Source: Acidothermaceae bacterium
Lineage (GTDB): Bacteria > Actinomycetota > Actinomycetes > Acidothermales > Acidothermaceae
DNA length: 54,162 bases
Direction: 5' to 3'
Assembly (NCBI GenBank): GCA_025934355.1
Contig: JAICYF010000002.1
Location: 1 to 54,162 of the forward strand
Position numbers and translations under genes: made by a program. The notes under the pieces are model-generated. The model saw nothing but the letters and a program-made list of their open reading frames with translations, searched no databases and was not told where the DNA came from. This document shows, piece by piece, positions 1-8,407 of this stretch; the stretch's first letter is position 1, and each line of letters begins with the position of its first letter.

Positions 1-26
1 CGGACGACGGCCTGCGGCCGGCCCGG

Positions 27-257
27 GTGCTGCTGTTGAGCCGACCGGGCTGTCACCTGTGCGACGACGCCCGCGAGGTGGTCGCCCGAGTGACAACCGA
101 GCTCGCCGAGCGGTTCGTCGAGCGCGACATCACCGAAGATCCACCGCTGATGGCCGAGCACGGCGAGTCGATTCCGGTGGTGTTCGTCGACGGCGTCCAG
201 GTCGACTTCTGGCGGGTGTCGGAGCCGCGGCTGCGGGCCGCCCTCGCCCGGCGCTGA
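27..257 (+). CDS. Glutaredoxin-like thiol-disulfide protein
   Basis: A small thioredoxin-fold protein with a redox motif Cys-His-Leu-Cys about ten residues from the GTG at 27. A cis-Pro segment (SIPVVFVDG) and a C-terminal helix follow, matching the glutaredoxin-like family (about 80 residues) that precedes rex in other actinobacteria. It probably reduces disulfides or relays thiol redox state in the cytoplasm; the partner is unknown. The reading frame stays open to the left edge of the window, so the true start may lie upstream and the protein may be longer at its N-terminus. Its position before Rex and the heme genes suggests a redox theme but does not prove co-regulation. Confidence 0.8.
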   Translation: MLLLSRPGCHLCDDAREVVARVTTELAERFVERDITEDPPLMAEHGESIPVVFVDGVQVDFWRVSEPRLRAALARR

Positions 258-269
258 TCGCCCGGCGCT

Positions 270-366
270 GATCGCGGCTGGCCCGCGCCGCTGCTCGGGG
301 CCGATCGCGCGGCTGGCCCGCGCCGCCGATCGCGCGCCGCTGATCGCGCGGCTGGCCGGCGCAGCC
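270..366. repeat. GC-rich degenerate intergenic repeats
   Basis: Three imperfect copies of a roughly 21-25 bp unit starting GATCGCG and continuing GGCTGGCC, at about 270-290, 303-327 and 342-366, lie between the glutaredoxin gene and the rex promoter region. Extra GCGCTGATCGC copies precede them. No reading frame here looks coding. The GATCGCGCGG core also occurs in the resB coding repeat at 12432-12567. Function unknown; it may be a slippage-prone tract. Confidence 0.6.
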
Positions 367-474
367 TCCCAGACAACGCGGAAACTTCCAGCGCTAGGGC
401 GACGAATTGTTTCCGTGTTGAGCGGCGCCGACGGCCGCCGGAGCGGTCAGGGCGAGGTTCCAAGATCGCTATTT

Positions 475-504
475 TTGGCTGGCCCTCGGTGCTGGCCTTA
501 CTCT
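475..504 (+). promoter_or_regulatory. Candidate rex promoter
   Basis: TTGGCT (475-480) and TACTCT (499-504), separated by 18 bp, resemble a housekeeping -35/-10 pair. A transcript from about 511 would leave room for CGGAG (522-526) ahead of the GTG at 532, which is why that rex start is preferred. An 11-bp inverted repeat with one mismatch (375-385 and 409-419) lies further upstream. Prediction only. Confidence 0.35.
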
Positions 505-531
505 GGACTCACCCCCAGATCCGGAGCTTGT

Positions 532-1482
532 GTGCGCGCCAGCAGTCCAGAAGGCCCGACGGGCCAGCCGCGCGGCGCCGGTGTACCCCCAGCCCAGCGC
601 GACCCGCGCGCCGACCAGGACCCGCGCGCCGACCAGGACCCGCGCGCCGACCAGGACCCCCGCGCCGACCAGGACCCACGTACCGACCGCGCCGACCAGG
701 ACCCCCACGACGAGGATTCCCGCGCCGACCAGGACCCACGTACCGACCGCGCCGACCAGGACCCTCACGCCGACCGCGCCGAGCGCGACGATATCCGTGG
801 GATTCCCGACGCCTCGATCGCCCGGCTGCCCCGCTACCTGCGCGCGCTCCAAGAGCTCGCCGAGGCGGGGGTGGCCACCGTGTCGTCGGAGGAGCTGGCT
901 GCCGCGTCGTCCGTCAACTCAGCGAAGCTGCGCCGCGACCTGTCCTATCTCGGCTCGTATGGCACCCGCGGCGTCGGCTATCCGGTCGATTACCTCGTCT
1001 ACCAAATCGAGCGCGAACTTGGCCATGCCCACGACTGGCCGGTGGTCATCGTCGGTGTGGGCAACCTTGGCCACGCGCTCGCCAACTACCGCGGGTTCGC
1101 GACCCGCGGGCTGCGCGTCGCCTGCCTGCTCGACGCCGACGCCCGCCGGGTTGGCGAGATCGTCGGCGGGCTGCCGATCCGGCACGTCGGTGAGCTCGAG
1201 CGGCTGGTGATGAAGCATCGGATTGCGATCGCCGTAGTCGCCACGCCGCCCGCCGCCGCGCAAGAGGTCTGCGACCGGCTCGCCGCGGCAGGCGTCCGCA
1301 GCATTTTGAACTTCGCGTCGGCCACGGTCGTTGTTGCCGACGGTGTGGAGTTGCGCAGCGTCGACCTGTCGACCGAGTTGCAGATTTTGGCGTTCCACGA
1401 GCAGCGGCGGCAATCCGCTCGTGTCGGTGGGCCGGTCGTTCCTGAGCAGGGAGCGAGCGCCGAGACGGTGATGCCCGCATGA
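532..1482 (+). CDS. rex: Redox-sensing transcriptional repressor Rex with repeat-rich N-terminal extension
   Basis: Rex binds DNA when NAD+ dominates and is released by NADH, tuning respiratory and heme genes. After a long extension, a winged-helix domain begins near IPDASIARLPRYL (from about 805) and runs through SSEELAAASSVNSAKLRRD. A Rossmann NAD(H) domain follows with VGVGNLGHALANY, ending in the conserved Rex tail LSTELQILAFHEQRR and an MPA C-terminus as in Streptomyces Rex. Typical Rex is about 210-260 residues; this frame gives 316. The extra roughly 90 N-terminal residues are mostly tandem Asp-Pro-Arg-Ala-Asp-Gln repeats. GTG 532 has CGGAG five bases upstream; GTG 415 is possible but has no visible RBS. 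No start codon lies between the repeats and the winged helix, so the repeats should be translated. The end overlaps hemA by ATGA. Confidence 0.9.
   Translation: MRASSPEGPTGQPRGAGVPPAQRDPRADQDPRADQDPRADQDPRADQDPRTDRADQDPHDEDSRADQDPRTDRADQDPHADRAERDDIRGIPDASIARLPRYLRALQELAEAGVATVSSEELAAASSVNSAKLRRDLSYLGSYGTRGVGYPVDYLVYQIERELGHAHDWPVVIVGVGNLGHALANYRGFATRGLRVACLLDADARRVGEIVGGLPIRHVGELERLVMKHRIAIAVVATPPAAAQEVCDRLAAAGVRSILNFASATVVVADGVELRSVDLSTELQILAFHEQRRQSARVGGPVVPEQGASAETVMPA
601..759 (+). repeat. In-frame 18-bp tandem repeat array in rex
   Basis: Three exact copies of GACCCGCGCGCCGACCAG (601-618, 619-636, 637-654) and one near copy (655-672) are followed by a higher-order pattern. A 27-bp block at 673-699 recurs unchanged at 733-759, with a diverged 33-bp block between. 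All units are multiples of three, so the rex frame survives. The encoded peptide is Asp/Arg/Pro-rich and presumably disordered. Recent slippage is likely because the first copies are identical at DNA level. Confidence 0.9.
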
Positions 1483-2783
1483 GCCTGCTCGTCGTCGGAC
1501 TTTCGCATCGCAGCGCCCCGATGTCGCTGCTTGAGCGGGCTTCATTGCGCGCCGACGCGGCGAGCAAGCTCCTTGATGACGTCGTCGCGTCGCCGGCAAT
1601 CGACGAGGCAATGCTGCTGTCGACCTGCAACCGCGTGGAGTTGTACGCGGCTGTCGAGAAATTCCACCCCGGTGTCGCCGCGATTTCTGACCTGCTCGCG
1701 CGGCACACCGGCGTGGCGTTCGACGAGTTGTCGCCGTTCGTCTACGTGCATTACGAGGACCGCGCCGTGCAGCATCTTTTCGCGGTCACGTCGAGCCTTG
1801 ACTCGATGCTGGTCGGGGAGCACCAAATCCTTGGCCAAGTGCGGTCCGCCTTCAAGACCGCCCAAGACCGCGGCGATGCGGGCACCACGTTGCACGACGC
1901 CGTCGAACACGCCTTGCACGCGGCCAAGCGGGTGCACGCCGAGACCGGAATTGACGCCGCTGGCGCCACGCTCATCGACGCCGGCTTGCGGCTGGGCGCC
2001 GCGGACGGTCTCGCGGGTCGTAACGCGTTGATCGTCGGGGCCGGCGCGATGGCGTCCGTCGCCGCCGCGACGCTTCGGTCGTCCGGGGTGGCCGGCATCA
2101 CGGTCGCCAGCCGCACGTTGCGGTCCGCAGAGACGCTGGCGGCGCGCGTCGAGGGTCGAGCGATCGAAATCGACCGGGTGGAGACCGCCCTGCGTGACGC
2201 CGACGTCGTCATTTCCTGCACTGGCGCTGACGGCGTCGTGCTGTCGCGCGAGCTGGTCGCATGGGCCGTCAGGTCGCGCGCAGGTCGGCCGTTGTTCATC
2301 TTGGACGTCGCGCTGCCGCGGGACGTCGACCCTGAGGCTGCCGCCATTCCCGGCGTCACCCTGCTTGATCTCGAACAACTGCGGCCGGTGTTGGAGAGCG
2401 CGACCGCGGTCGACGACGTTCTCGAGGCCCGCCGCATCGTCGACGAGGAGTTGGCCGGATTCGTGGCGGCTGGCCGCGCGTCCGGCGTGGCGCCGACCGT
2501 CGTCGCGCTGCGCGACAAGGCCGCCCAGACCGTCAACGCCGAACTGCGGCGGCTCGAGCGGCGGCTGCCGGACCTCGACGAGGCCGCCCGCGAAGAGGTG
2601 GCCGCCACGGTCCGCCGGGTGGTCGACAAGCTGCTGCACGCCCCGACCGTGCGCGTTCAAGAACTCGCCGGTTTGGCCGGCCCACAGTCGTATCCGGAGG
2701 CGTTGCGCCGGCTGTTCGACCTCGACCCCGCGGCGCCGGCCGCGATCGTCGCGCCGATGCCCGTCGAGGACGCGACGCCATGA
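1479..2783 (+). CDS. hemA: Glutamyl-tRNA reductase
   Basis: Catalyses the first committed step of C5-pathway heme synthesis, reducing glutamyl-tRNA(Glu) with NADPH to glutamate-1-semialdehyde. The 434-residue length is normal. The catalytic cysteine is Cys50 in LLSTCNRVELYA. The substrate-domain block SMLVGEHQILGQVRSAFKTA, the NADPH-binding VGAGAMASVAA region and the C-terminal dimerisation helices are all present. The ATG overlaps the rex stop (ATGA), so translation is probably coupled and rex-hemA are co-transcribed, as in Streptomyces. The product feeds HemL, encoded about 5.6 kb downstream. Confidence 0.97.
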   Translation: MSLLVVGLSHRSAPMSLLERASLRADAASKLLDDVVASPAIDEAMLLSTCNRVELYAAVEKFHPGVAAISDLLARHTGVAFDELSPFVYVHYEDRAVQHLFAVTSSLDSMLVGEHQILGQVRSAFKTAQDRGDAGTTLHDAVEHALHAAKRVHAETGIDAAGATLIDAGLRLGAADGLAGRNALIVGAGAMASVAAATLRSSGVAGITVASRTLRSAETLAARVEGRAIEIDRVETALRDADVVISCTGADGVVLSRELVAWAVRSRAGRPLFILDVALPRDVDPEAAAIPGVTLLDLEQLRPVLESATAVDDVLEARRIVDEELAGFVAAGRASGVAPTVVALRDKAAQTVNAELRRLERRLPDLDEAAREEVAATVRRVVDKLLHAPTVRVQELAGLAGPQSYPEALRRLFDLDPAAPAAIVAPMPVEDATP

Positions 2784-3754
2784 GCGCGTTGACTTCCACC
2801 GACGTGTTGCGCCTTGGCACCAGGCGCAGCGCTCTCGCGATGGCGCAGGCGTCCGGCGTCGCAGCCGCGTTGCGGTCGCGCGGCCACGGCGTCGAACTGG
2901 TCGGCGTCACCACCGAGGGCGACCGCACCGCCCGTGCCGGAACGCCGGTCGCCGAGACAGGTGCCGGTTCGGCCCAAGGGGTCTTTGTCGCGGAGTTGCG
3001 GCGTCGCTTGCTCGCTGGCGACGTCGACCTCGTCGTCCACTCGTTGAAGGATTTGCCAACCGCGCCAGCTGACGGGTTGGTCGTCGCGGCCATCCCGCCG
3101 CGCGAAGACCCACGCGACGCGCTGGTGTCACGAGATGGGCGGACCCTTGCCGAGCTGCCCCTGGGAGCGCGCGTGGGCACCGGCGCGCCGCGCCGCGTCG
3201 CCCAATTGCGAGTGGCCCGCCCTGACCTCGACGTCCGGCCGTTGCGCGGCAACGTCGACACCAGGCTTCGCAAGCTGGCCGAGGGCGAGCTCGACGCGAT
3301 CGTGGTCGCCGCCGCCGGGCTGGCCCGGCTCGGTCGGCTCGACGAGGCCACCGAACTGATCGAACCGGCCGTGATGTTGCCGGCGCCAGGTCAGGGAGCG
3401 CTCGCGATCGAATGCCGCGCTGCCGACCTCGAGGCGGAAAGTGCTTTCGCACAAGCGATTTCGAGCTTGGACGACGCCGCGACTCGCGCCGCCGTCACCG
3501 CCGAGCGCACCCTGCTCGCTGAGCTTGAGGCGGGATGTACGGCACCGGTCGGTGCGCTCGCCCAGGTCGGCGGCGAGCCCGCCAATTTGCAACTTGTCGC
3601 GACAGTCGTCAACGTTGACGGCGCCACCGCGATCCGTCGGTCGGCGAGCGGTCCGGTCGCGCAGCCCGTCGAGCTCGGACGTCGGCTTGCCGCCGAACTG
3701 CTCGCGGCTGGTGCGGCCGACATCGTCGCCGGCTCGACAACGTCAGCGCATTAA
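2780..3754 (+). CDS. hemC: Porphobilinogen deaminase (hydroxymethylbilane synthase)
   Basis: Polymerises four porphobilinogens into hydroxymethylbilane in the cytoplasm. The N-terminal LGTRRSALAMAQ, the substrate-binding VHSLKDLPT and PREDPRDALVS blocks, and Cys253 in EAGCTAPVGA, which anchors the dipyrromethane cofactor, are visible. Length 324 is typical. It overlaps hemA by ATGA. A 63-bp gap before hemD carries a GGACAGGACGG ribosome-binding stretch. A short insert (ETGAGSAQGVF) replaces the usual tight loop before the enzyme's domain-1 motif and appears lineage-specific. Confidence 0.97.
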   Translation: MSALTSTDVLRLGTRRSALAMAQASGVAAALRSRGHGVELVGVTTEGDRTARAGTPVAETGAGSAQGVFVAELRRRLLAGDVDLVVHSLKDLPTAPADGLVVAAIPPREDPRDALVSRDGRTLAELPLGARVGTGAPRRVAQLRVARPDLDVRPLRGNVDTRLRKLAEGELDAIVVAAAGLARLGRLDEATELIEPAVMLPAPGQGALAIECRAADLEAESAFAQAISSLDDAATRAAVTAERTLLAELEAGCTAPVGALAQVGGEPANLQLVATVVNVDGATAIRRSASGPVAQPVELGRRLAAELLAAGAADIVAGSTTSAH

Positions 3755-3817
3755 CCCCATAAACGAGTCCCCAAAAACCTGCGGTCACGCACGAACCAGT
3801 AACAGGACAGGACGGCG

Positions 3818-5410
3818 ATGAGGTCAACGCCCAAGCCAACGGGCACCGTGGCATTCGTTGGCGCCGGACCAGGCGATCCCGAGCTTCTCACTTTGCGGGC
3901 CGCCGAACTGCTCAGTCGCGCCGACGTCGTCGTCACCGACGTCGCGCCGGTGGCTGAGCTGAGCCGGCTCCTCCGCGACGACGCCACGATCGTGGAGCTT
4001 TCCTCGGACGACGGCGGCGGCGCCCGGAGCACGTCCGAGCGGGTCAAAGCGGTCACCGATCCGGCGAAGGCCGGCAAGTCGGTCGTGCGGCTGCTCGCCG
4101 GCGACCCGTTCTTCGACGCCGACGGCGCCGACGAGGTCGCGGCTTGCGCCAAGGCGAAGCTGCAGTTCGAAATCGTGCCCGGAATCCCGCTGGCGTCAGG
4201 AGTTCCGAGTTACGCAGGCATCGCGGTGTTCGATGCGAAGCATCGCGACGTCCGGGTTGCCGACGCGAGCGGCACGGTCGATTGGGAGAGTGTCGCCACA
4301 ACACCGCAACCGCTGGTGCTCACGAAGGTCGAAAACCTCGGGGCCGCCGCTGAGGCGCTCGTCAAGCACGGTCGTTCCGCGCAGACCGCGGTTGCGGCCA
4401 CTCGCGGTGGCGCCACGACCGAGCAGCACACCGTGGTCTCAACGCTCGCGACGCTGGCCACTGACGCGAAGGCCGCTGGCTTGGTCGGTCCGGCGGTGCT
4501 GGTGGTCGGCGACGTTGTGAAGAGCCGTGCCGCGCTGTCGTGGTTTGAGACCAAGCCGTTGTTCGGTTGGCGGGTGCTCGTTCCGCGCACCAAGGAGCAG
4601 GCTGGCGCGCTGTCGGAGAAGTTACGCTCCTATGGCGCGGTTCCGGCAGAGGTTCCGACGATCGCCGTCGAGCCGCCGCGCACGCCGCAGCAGATGGAAC
4701 GCGCGGTCCGCGGCCTGGTCACCGGACGCTACGAGTGGATCGCGTTCACCTCGGTCAACGCGGTCCGCGCCGTGCGCGAGAAGTTCGAAGAGTACGGGCT
4801 CGACGCGCGCGCTTTCTCCGGCATCAAGGTGGCGGCCGTTGGCGAGCAGACCGCGGCGTCGTTGCTCGCGTTCGGCGTCAAGCCCGACCTCGTGCCGTCG
4901 GGCGAGCAGTCGGCGGCCGGATTGCTCGCCGATTTCCCGCCGTACGACGACGTTCTCGACCCGATCAACCGGGTGTTCTTGCCGCGCGCCGACATCGCCA
5001 CCGAGACGCTGGTCGCGGGCTTGATCGAGCTCGGCTGGGAAGTCGACGATGTCACGGCGTACCGCACGGTGCGTGCCGCTCCGCCGCCCGCGCCCACTCG
5101 CGAGGCCATCAAGACCGGTGGGTTTGACGCCGTCGTTTTCACGTCGTCCTCGACCGTTCGCAACCTCGTTGGCATCGCCGGAAAGCCGCATGCCACAACG
5201 GTTATCGCCTGCATCGGTCCGCAGACCGCGAAGACCGCGGAAGAGCACGGCCTGCGGGTTGACGTGCTCGCCGAGGAGCCGTCCGTCGGTGCGCTAGCCG
5301 ACGCGTTGGCGGCGTTCGGGCTCACCCAGCGGATGGCGGCCGAGGCGGCCGGTGAGTGGACCGGGAAGCCCGGGCGGCCGAAGTCCAACACCCGGCGCAA
5401 GGCGAAGTAA
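3818..5410 (+). CDS. hemD: Fused uroporphyrinogen-III C-methyltransferase-like / uroporphyrinogen-III synthase
   Basis: A two-domain protein of 530 residues, as in Streptomyces HemD. Residues about 1-240 resemble CobA/SumT SAM-dependent methyltransferases: VAFVGAGPGDPELLTLRAAELL, then AGDPFFDADGADE and VPGIPLASGVPSYAGI. Residues about 250-510 are uroporphyrinogen-III synthase, with RVLVPRTKEQAG, PTIAVEPPRTPQQM, FTSVNAV and a C-terminal FTSSSTV block; this domain closes and inverts ring D of hydroxymethylbilane. In the methyltransferase half the canonical GGDPF...RGGEE motif is altered (AGDPFF, DGADE), so its siroheme/cobalamin-branch activity is doubtful. The synthase half looks intact and is needed for heme. 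It lies between hemC and hemB in one operon. Confidence 0.93.
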   Translation: MRSTPKPTGTVAFVGAGPGDPELLTLRAAELLSRADVVVTDVAPVAELSRLLRDDATIVELSSDDGGGARSTSERVKAVTDPAKAGKSVVRLLAGDPFFDADGADEVAACAKAKLQFEIVPGIPLASGVPSYAGIAVFDAKHRDVRVADASGTVDWESVATTPQPLVLTKVENLGAAAEALVKHGRSAQTAVAATRGGATTEQHTVVSTLATLATDAKAAGLVGPAVLVVGDVVKSRAALSWFETKPLFGWRVLVPRTKEQAGALSEKLRSYGAVPAEVPTIAVEPPRTPQQMERAVRGLVTGRYEWIAFTSVNAVRAVREKFEEYGLDARAFSGIKVAAVGEQTAASLLAFGVKPDLVPSGEQSAAGLLADFPPYDDVLDPINRVFLPRADIATETLVAGLIELGWEVDDVTAYRTVRAAPPPAPTREAIKTGGFDAVVFTSSSTVRNLVGIAGKPHATTVIACIGPQTAKTAEEHGLRVDVLAEEPSVGALADALAAFGLTQRMAAEAAGEWTGKPGRPKSNTRRKAK

Positions 5411-5423
5411 GTCAGGAGTCGGC

Positions 5424-6419
5424 ATGGTGGTCGGACCGGAACGGCCGCGCAGATTGCGGCGAACGCCTGCGCTGCGGCGCTTGGTCGCCCAGACGCGGGT
5501 CTCGCCGTCCGACCTCGTGCTGCCGTTGTTCGTCAAGGAGGGCATCGCGGAGCCGGCGCCCATCGCGTCGATGCCTGGCGTCGTCCAGCACACCCGCGAC
5601 TCGTTGCGCAAAGCCGCCGTCGAAGCGGTCGCCGAAGGCGTCGGCGGGCTGATTCTCTTCGGCGTCCCGGAAGAAAAGGACGCCGTCGGATCGGCCGCCG
5701 ACGACCCGACCGGGATCGTCCAGGTCGCGCTCGGCGATCTGGTGTCGGAGGTTGGCGACCAAACCGTGCTCATCACCGATCTTTGCCTTGATGAGTACAC
5801 CGATCACGGTCATTGCGGTGTGCTTGCCCAGACGCCGTCGGGCCAGGTCGTCGACAACGACGCGACCCTCGAACGGTACGCGTCGATAGCCCTCGCGCAG
5901 GCGCGTGCGGGCGCGCACGTCGTTGCCCCCAGCGGGATGATGGACGGCCAGGTCGGAGCGATTCGAAATTCCCTTGACGCCGCTGGGTTTTCGGACGTCG
6001 CGATCTTGGCTTACTCGGCTAAGTACGCGTCCTCTTTTTACGGCCCGTTTCGCGACGCCGCCGAGTGCGCGCCGCGCTTCGGCGATCGGCGCTCCTACCA
6101 GCAAGACGTCGCCAACGGTGACGAGGCGCTGCGCGAGGTGGCGCTCGACCTCGCCGAGGGCGCCGACATGGTGATGGTGAAGCCGGCCATGGCGTATCTC
6201 GACGTGCTGCGGCGGGTTAGCGACTTCGTCGACGTCCCGGTCGGGGCGTACCAGGTGAGCGGTGAATACGCGATGGTCGAGGCGGCCGCCGCAAACGGCT
6301 GGATTGACCGCGAGTCGGTGATCCTTGAGACGGTGACGTCGATCCGGCGCGCCGGGGCCGACTTCGTCCTGACCTACTGGGCGACCGAACTCGCGCGGAT
6401 GCTGCGATCGAAAGTATGA
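5424..6419 (+). CDS. hemB: Delta-aminolevulinic acid dehydratase (porphobilinogen synthase)
   Basis: Condenses two 5-aminolevulinates to porphobilinogen. The two active-site lysines are Lys200 (YSAKYAS) and Lys253 (MVKPAMAY, Schiff-base lysine). The metal-site segment reads DLCLDEYTDHGHCG: the usual cysteine cluster of zinc enzymes is largely Asp-substituted, pointing to the Mg-type class. Start ATG 5424 has CAGGAG seven bases upstream and gives the normal 331 residues; a start at 5352 inside hemD is less likely. Its stop overlaps the next gene by ATGA. Confidence 0.96.
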   Translation: MVVGPERPRRLRRTPALRRLVAQTRVSPSDLVLPLFVKEGIAEPAPIASMPGVVQHTRDSLRKAAVEAVAEGVGGLILFGVPEEKDAVGSAADDPTGIVQVALGDLVSEVGDQTVLITDLCLDEYTDHGHCGVLAQTPSGQVVDNDATLERYASIALAQARAGAHVVAPSGMMDGQVGAIRNSLDAAGFSDVAILAYSAKYASSFYGPFRDAAECAPRFGDRRSYQQDVANGDEALREVALDLAEGADMVMVKPAMAYLDVLRRVSDFVDVPVGAYQVSGEYAMVEAAAANGWIDRESVILETVTSIRRAGADFVLTYWATELARMLRSKV

Positions 6420-7102
6420 CGGCGCCCCGCGCGGTCCTACTCGACGCCGGTGGCGTGCTGCTGCTGCCAAACCCGTGGGTGATCTCGTCGGTGGTTCGGG
6501 CGGCCGGGGGGGAGATCGCGCTCGACGACGTGCGCCGCGCTCACTACGCGTGCACCGCCCTGATGGACGCTCGTGGCGACGCCGACTGGCTGCACTACAA
6601 CCGGCTGCTCGTCGAGCGAGCCCGCGTGCCCGACCGCAACTTCGACGACGCCGTCGCAGCTGTCCGCGCGCTGTACCTCGCTCCGGCCGCAACCCTGTGG
6701 AACGTCGTCCCTGATGGTGTGGCAGATCAGCTCGCTGAACTGCGCAGCACTGGCGTCGCGATCGCGGTGGTGTCGAACGCCGACGGCACTGTTGAACCAC
6801 TGCTGCGAAAGAGCGGCCTAGCGTTTGACATCGTGATCGACTCAGCCGTCGTCGGTTACGAGAAGCCGCAGCCCGAGATCTTCGGTTTTGCGCTGGCAAA
6901 GCTTGGGGTTGAGCCCGCCGACGCTGTGCATGTTGGCGACACCGCGTGGGCAGATGTCATTGGGGCGCGTGCCGCTGGGGTACGTCCCTTACACCTTGAC
7001 CCATTCGGAGATTGCCCGTATCCGGCCGGCGACCACGACCATGTGCGCTCGCTTGGCGATGTCGTCAAACTCTGCGGCGGCGATCGCTCCGTGCGGTCTT
7101 AG
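6416..7102 (+). CDS. HAD-superfamily hydrolase (subfamily IA)
   Basis: A 228-residue haloacid-dehalogenase-like phosphatase. Motif I is LLDAGGVLL (nucleophile Asp, with Gly at the +2 acid/base position, as in YihX-like members), motif II VVSNADG, motif III lysine in GYEKPQPEIF, motif IV VGDTAWADVIGARAAG. The cap domain lies between motifs I and II. The substrate, probably a small phosphorylated metabolite, cannot be told from sequence. It overlaps hemB by ATGA, so it is probably the last gene of the heme operon; a strong hairpin begins at its stop codon. A housekeeping role next to heme synthesis is inference only. Confidence 0.85.
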   Translation: MTAPRAVLLDAGGVLLLPNPWVISSVVRAAGGEIALDDVRRAHYACTALMDARGDADWLHYNRLLVERARVPDRNFDDAVAAVRALYLAPAATLWNVVPDGVADQLAELRSTGVAIAVVSNADGTVEPLLRKSGLAFDIVIDSAVVGYEKPQPEIFGFALAKLGVEPADAVHVGDTAWADVIGARAAGVRPLHLDPFGDCPYPAGDHDHVRSLGDVVKLCGGDRSVRS

Positions 7103-7140
7103 CCGACCGCCCGCTGACGCGATGATTTGCGCGGTCGGCT
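7101..7140 (+). terminator. Stem-loop terminator after the HAD gene
   Basis: AGCCGACCGC (7101-7110) pairs perfectly with GCGGTCGGCT (7131-7140) across a 20-nt loop, starting within the HAD stop codon. No U-tract follows, as is common in high-GC actinobacteria. It probably ends the rex-hem transcript. Confidence 0.65.
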
Positions 7141-7292
7141 GTGAAGATTCGCCATTTCACGCACTTGTAAGGTCCGGCGCGCATCCTCGAGGCGACGACC
7201 TGCCTACGTGTCAGCCAGCTGAGCCGATCAAGCGCGACGAAAGGTTTCCTGTTGATCTCGGACGACGCGCTGCCACTCAACCTCGGGCGGTA

Positions 7293-8372
7293 ATGCGCAA
7301 GATGTGGGACTCCCGACGTGTGGCCGTCGCCGTGGCGACGGTCGGTTTCGTCGGGCTTATGTCGAGCGCTTGCTCCTCGCACTCGAGCAAAAACGCGACA
7401 CGGCCGACGTCCGCGTCGTCGCTTCTCGCGACCGCCTCGACGGCGATTCCGCCTGCGCCTTCGTCGCCGGCGACGTCCGCCCCGTCGTCCACCGCGCCGT
7501 CCACCGCGTCGTCCGCCGCCTCGTCCGGCGGCGCTGCGACCACGACAGGCGCTCAGCCTGATGCCGCACGGCCCTGCGGCTTCGCGTCGTCCGGTGTGAA
7601 GTACGCGCACGTCGTCTGGATCTGGATGGAGAACAAGCCGGTCGGCTCAGTGATGGGCAGCTCGAACGCGCCATACGAAAACGCGTTGGCCTCGCAATGC
7701 GGGCGAGCTGACGACTATCACGCGATAAGCAACCCGTCGTTACCGAACTATCTCGCGGCGACCGGTGGTTCGACGTTCGGAGTCTCTGACGACGCCGGGC
7801 CGTCGTCGCATCGCCTCAGCGGAGAATCGATCTTCGGTCAGCTCGACAGCGCGGGCAAATCGTGGCGGGCGTACGTCGAGTCGATGCCGGGGAACTGCGC
7901 GACATCACCGAAGAGCCCTTACGCGGTGAAGCACAATCCGGCGGCGTACTACACGGCGTTGCGCGCGTCGTGCGAGGAGAACGACGTGCCGCTGGCGGGA
8001 AATCTCGACCGCGACATCACAAACGGCACGCTCCCGTCGTTCGCTTTCATCACACCGAACCTGTGCAGCGACACCCACAACTGCTCGGTGCGCACAGGCG
8101 ACAAATGGCTCGCCGAATGGATTTCAAAGATCCTCGGCGGCCCGAACTATCGCGCGGGTGACACCATGGTGGTGCTCACCTGGGATGAAGGAAACCGCTC
8201 CGACAACCACATCCCAACGATCGTGGTGGCGCCGAGCGTGAAGCCCGGTCTGCGAGTGACGACGCGGCTTGACCACTACGCGCTGCTGCGCGGCACCGAG
8301 GAATTGCTCGGTCTGCCGCCGCTGGGGAAGGCCGCTTCAGCGCCGTCCCTGGCCACTGCCTTTGGGTTGTGA
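7293..8372 (+). CDS. Secreted phosphoesterase (acid phosphatase / phospholipase C-like)
   Basis: A 359-residue exported protein. The N-terminus has basic residues, a hydrophobic segment ([15 protein letters not shown]) and Cys followed by SSHSS, resembling a lipoprotein signal though the lipobox is imperfect. A Ser/Thr/Ala/Pro linker precedes the catalytic domain. The domain carries motifs of the PF04185-type phosphoesterase family: [34 protein letters not shown] and [12 protein letters not shown], holding the metal and phosphate ligands. It probably releases phosphate from extracellular esters. ATG 7293 or 7302 could be the start; neither has a strong RBS. It sits alone between the heme operon hairpin and hemL and appears unrelated to heme synthesis. 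Confidence 0.82.
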   Translation: MRKMWDSRRVAVAVATVGFVGLMSSACSSHSSKNATRPTSASSLLATASTAIPPAPSSPATSAPSSTAPSTASSAASSGGAATTTGAQPDAARPCGFASSGVKYAHVVWIWMENKPVGSVMGSSNAPYENALASQCGRADDYHAISNPSLPNYLAATGGSTFGVSDDAGPSSHRLSGESIFGQLDSAGKSWRAYVESMPGNCATSPKSPYAVKHNPAAYYTALRASCEENDVPLAGNLDRDITNGTLPSFAFITPNLCSDTHNCSVRTGDKWLAEWISKILGGPNYRAGDTMVVLTWDEGNRSDNHIPTIVVAPSVKPGLRVTTRLDHYALLRGTEELLGLPPLGKAASAPSLATAFGL

Positions 8373-8407
8373 GCTCCCGACGATGTCCGGCTGGGAGAAT
8401 CAGCGGC

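Noticed and set aside
601-759. Rex repeat array as a CRISPR array
   Set aside because: Units are 18 bp, directly adjacent without unique spacers, in frame with rex, and no cas genes are present.
5352-5423. Upstream start for hemB inside hemD
   Set aside because: It adds 24 unlike residues overlapping hemD; ATG 5424 has a good RBS and gives the family N-terminus.
5412-6899. Long minus-strand open frame opposite hemB and the HAD gene
   Set aside because: It is the GC-rich antisense shadow of hemB, has no family features, and its Arg/His-rich composition is typical of such frames.
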